From: Pseudonocardia alni
GTDB taxonomy: Bacteria > Actinomycetota > Actinomycetes > Mycobacteriales > Pseudonocardiaceae
NCBI RefSeq assembly: GCF_002813375.1
Contig: NZ_PHUJ01000003.1
Location: 4,216,001-4,280,000, forward strand
Reading direction: 5' to 3'
Length of the DNA: 64,000 nt
How positions within the stretch are numbered: the stretch's first letter is position 1; each line of letters begins with the position of its first letter. Positions 62,444-64,000 of the stretch are shown here, piece after piece. The position numbers were made by a program, and so were the translations under genes. A model generated the notes under the pieces. It saw nothing but the letters and a program-made list of their open reading frames with translations, ran no database searches and had not been told where the DNA came from.

Positions 62444-62965
62444 ATGACCAACCCCTTCGGCGGCCAGACTCGTCCGGCTCCGGGCCTGCCGCAGCTGCCC
62501 ACTCCGCCGACCGGGTGGCCGGTGGGCTCCTACGCCACCTACGAGGAGGCGCAGCGGGCCGTCGACCACCTCGCCGACTCCGACTTCCCGGTCGCCGACG
62601 TGACGATCGTCGGCGTCGACCTGATGCTCGTCGAGCGGGTCATCGCCCGCCTGACCTGGGGCCGGGTGCTCGCCTCCGGCGCGGCGCAGGGTGCCTGGCT
62701 GGGTCTGTTCGTCGGTGTCCTGCTGTTCGTGTTCTCCCCGGACGGCAACTTCCTGCCCATCGTCGTCGGCCTGGTGTCCGGGGCGGTGTTCTTCATGGCC
62801 TTCGCCGCGGTCAGCTACAGCGCGAGCAAGGGCCGCCGGGACTTCCAGTCCGCCAGCCAGATGGTGGCGGGCCGCTACGACGTCCTGTGCGAGCCGCGCA
62901 ACGCCGAGCGGGCCCGCGAGATGCTGGCCAAGCTGGCGATGGGCGGCCCCGGCGGGGGCTTCTGA
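62444..62965 (+). CDS. General stress protein 17M-like membrane protein (Rv1234-like)
   Basis: Product of 173 residues. A Pro-rich start is followed by the general-stress-17M motif (VGSYATYEEAQRAVDHLADSDFPVADVTIVGVDLMLVERV), then two membrane helices (GAAQGAWLGLFVGVLLFVF and IVVGLVSGAVFFMAFAAVSY) and a C-terminal YDVLCEPRNAERAREMLAKL. It matches Rv1234 in size and place. Function is unknown; relatives are induced by stress. Confidence 0.85.
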   Translation: MTNPFGGQTRPAPGLPQLPTPPTGWPVGSYATYEEAQRAVDHLADSDFPVADVTIVGVDLMLVERVIARLTWGRVLASGAAQGAWLGLFVGVLLFVFSPDGNFLPIVVGLVSGAVFFMAFAAVSYSASKGRRDFQSASQMVAGRYDVLCEPRNAERAREMLAKLAMGGPGGGF

Positions 62966-63111
62966 CCGGCCCCCGCCCCGCCCGCACGACCCCGCGGCCG
63001 TCGTCACCCGACCGGGTGGCGGCGGCCGTCGTGCGCCGGCAAGCGGACATCGGTTCCCACCGGGCACACCGCCTCCTATAGTTCGCGCGTCGGACATATC
63101 GGAGGGGCGCG

Positions 63112-64000
63112 ATGACACAGGTGTCGGGCGGACCGGCGGGGCGCGAGCTCCCGCCGGCGGCGGTGGACGAGGAGGTGCTCCTCGCCGAACAGCGGGCGTG
63201 GACACCGTGGAAGATCGCGGTGTGGGCGGGGATCGCCCTGCTGGGCGGGCTGGCGTGGGTGATGCTCGCGCTGGTGCGCGGGGAGACGGTCAACGCGATC
63301 TGGTTCGTGTTCGCCGCGGTGAGCACCTACGCGATCGCGTACCGGTTCTACTCCCGCTACATCGAGAACAAGCTCCTGCGTCCGGACGACCGGCGCGCCA
63401 CCCCGGCCGAGTACAAGGAGAACGGCCAGGACTTCCTGCCGACCGACCGGCGGGTCCTCTACGGCCACCACTTCGCCGCGATCGCCGGTGCCGGTCCGCT
63501 GGTCGGACCGGTCCTGGCCGCGCAGATGGGGTACCTGCCCGGCACGATCTGGATCATCGTCGGCGTCATCGTCGCCGGCGCGGTCCAGGACTATCTGGTG
63601 CTGTTCTTCTCGATGCGCCGCGGCGGGCGCTCGCTGGGCCAGATGGCCCGCGAGGAGCTCGGCCGGGTCGGCGGGATCGCGGCGATCATCGCGACCCTCG
63701 CCATCATGATCATCCTGATCGCGGTGCTCACGCTGGTCGTGGTGAACGCGCTCGGGGAGAGCCCGTGGGGCGTCTTCTCGGTGGCGCTGACCATCCCGAT
63801 CGCCCTGTTCATGGGCGTCTACCTGCGGTACCTGCGGCCCGGGAAGGTCTCCGAGGTCTCCTGGATCGGCTTCGTGCTGCTGATCGGCGCGATCGTCGCC
63901 GGCGGCTGGGTCTCCGAGACCGGCTGGGGCCAGGCGCTGTTCACCCTGGACCGGACCACCATCGCCTGGGGCGTGATCGTCTACGGCTTCGTGGCCGCGG
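63112..64000 (+). CDS. cstA: Carbon starvation protein CstA (3' end beyond window)
   Basis: The first 296 residues are visible; the reading frame is open to the edge of the window. After a soluble start come membrane helices and the CstA hallmark LYGHHFAAIAGAGPLVGPVL followed by AAQMGYLPGTIWIIVGV and AGAVQDYLVLFFSMRRGGRSLGQMARE. CstA-type proteins import peptides or pyruvate when carbon is short. GGAGGGG at 63101-63107 fixes the ATG, and TATAGT at 63077-63082 is a plausible -10 box. Confidence 0.93.
   Translation, partial: MTQVSGGPAGRELPPAAVDEEVLLAEQRAWTPWKIAVWAGIALLGGLAWVMLALVRGETVNAIWFVFAAVSTYAIAYRFYSRYIENKLLRPDDRRATPAEYKENGQDFLPTDRRVLYGHHFAAIAGAGPLVGPVLAAQMGYLPGTIWIIVGVIVAGAVQDYLVLFFSMRRGGRSLGQMAREELGRVGGIAAIIATLAIMIILIAVLTLVVVNALGESPWGVFSVALTIPIALFMGVYLRYLRPGKVSEVSWIGFVLLIGAIVAGGWVSETGWGQALFTLDRTTIAWGVIVYGFVAA

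Overview
The window is about 73% G+C, uses GTG starts freely, and carries actinobacterial marker genes: mshB (mycothiol synthesis), a DUF3117 protein, GT81 gpgS, GlgM/GlgC, and a sigE-rseA-htrA-tatB block. Many genes are in the same order as in Mycobacterium tuberculosis (typA-lpqW, mshB-Rv1171, fdxC-dapC, dapE, LOG protein, gpgS-Rv1209-tag-Rv1211-glgM/glgC, Rv1220c-sigE-rseA-htrA-tatB, mrp, Rv1231c-Rv1232c, Rv1234). A member of the Pseudonocardiales, probably a Pseudonocardia-like organism, fits best; genus is inference from style and gene order. No rRNA, tRNA, CRISPR array, prophage or insertion sequence was seen.

Region 1 (1-15 kb) is accessory-rich: a BLUF blue-light sensor, an NTF2-like protein divergent from a TetR regulator across a paired palindromic operator, an RCC1-repeat protein with an acetyltransferase, a secreted three-repeat protein, a degenerate nuclease-fold membrane protein, acetyltransferases, DAHP synthase behind an aromatic-rich leader peptide, a nitrilase-family amidohydrolase, an ABC-2 exporter and a Nudix fusion. 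Region 2 (15-29 kb) holds typA, lpqW, a complete dipeptide/oligopeptide ABC operon with fused ATPases, tsaD and mshB. A 49-residue Cys-rich protein divergent from typA sits behind a DtxR/IdeR-type iron box. Region 3 (29-48 kb) is the conserved core: ferredoxin and dapC, dapD, dapE for lysine/peptidoglycan synthesis, two LOG proteins, gpgS, DNA repair, GlgM/GlgC for maltose-1-phosphate and glucan synthesis, then the envelope-stress block.

Region 4 (48-55.2 kb) interrupts the conserved order between tatB and mrp and is bounded by strong hairpins. It encodes a D-2-hydroxyacid dehydrogenase, an amidase, a DUF3830 protein, an Asp/Glu-racemase-superfamily enzyme lacking its second cysteine, a GntR/FCD regulator, an AEC transporter and a class III aminotransferase. 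Three of its promoters share a TTGTC(G/A)ACAA palindrome abutting or overlapping a TAnGAT -10 box, so it looks like one regulated catabolic island of unknown substrate. Region 5 (55-64 kb) holds mrp, MarR, DUF1003 and MgtE-N/CBS proteins, PhzF, a CoA-ester lyase with an acyl-CoA dehydrogenase, a general stress protein and the start of cstA.

Across the window runs an apparently undescribed repeat with core TGCGTATCGGTGAGCAGAGC. It occurs as two long inverted pairs, one direct pair and two in-frame coding look-alikes, both reading LRxGEQS.
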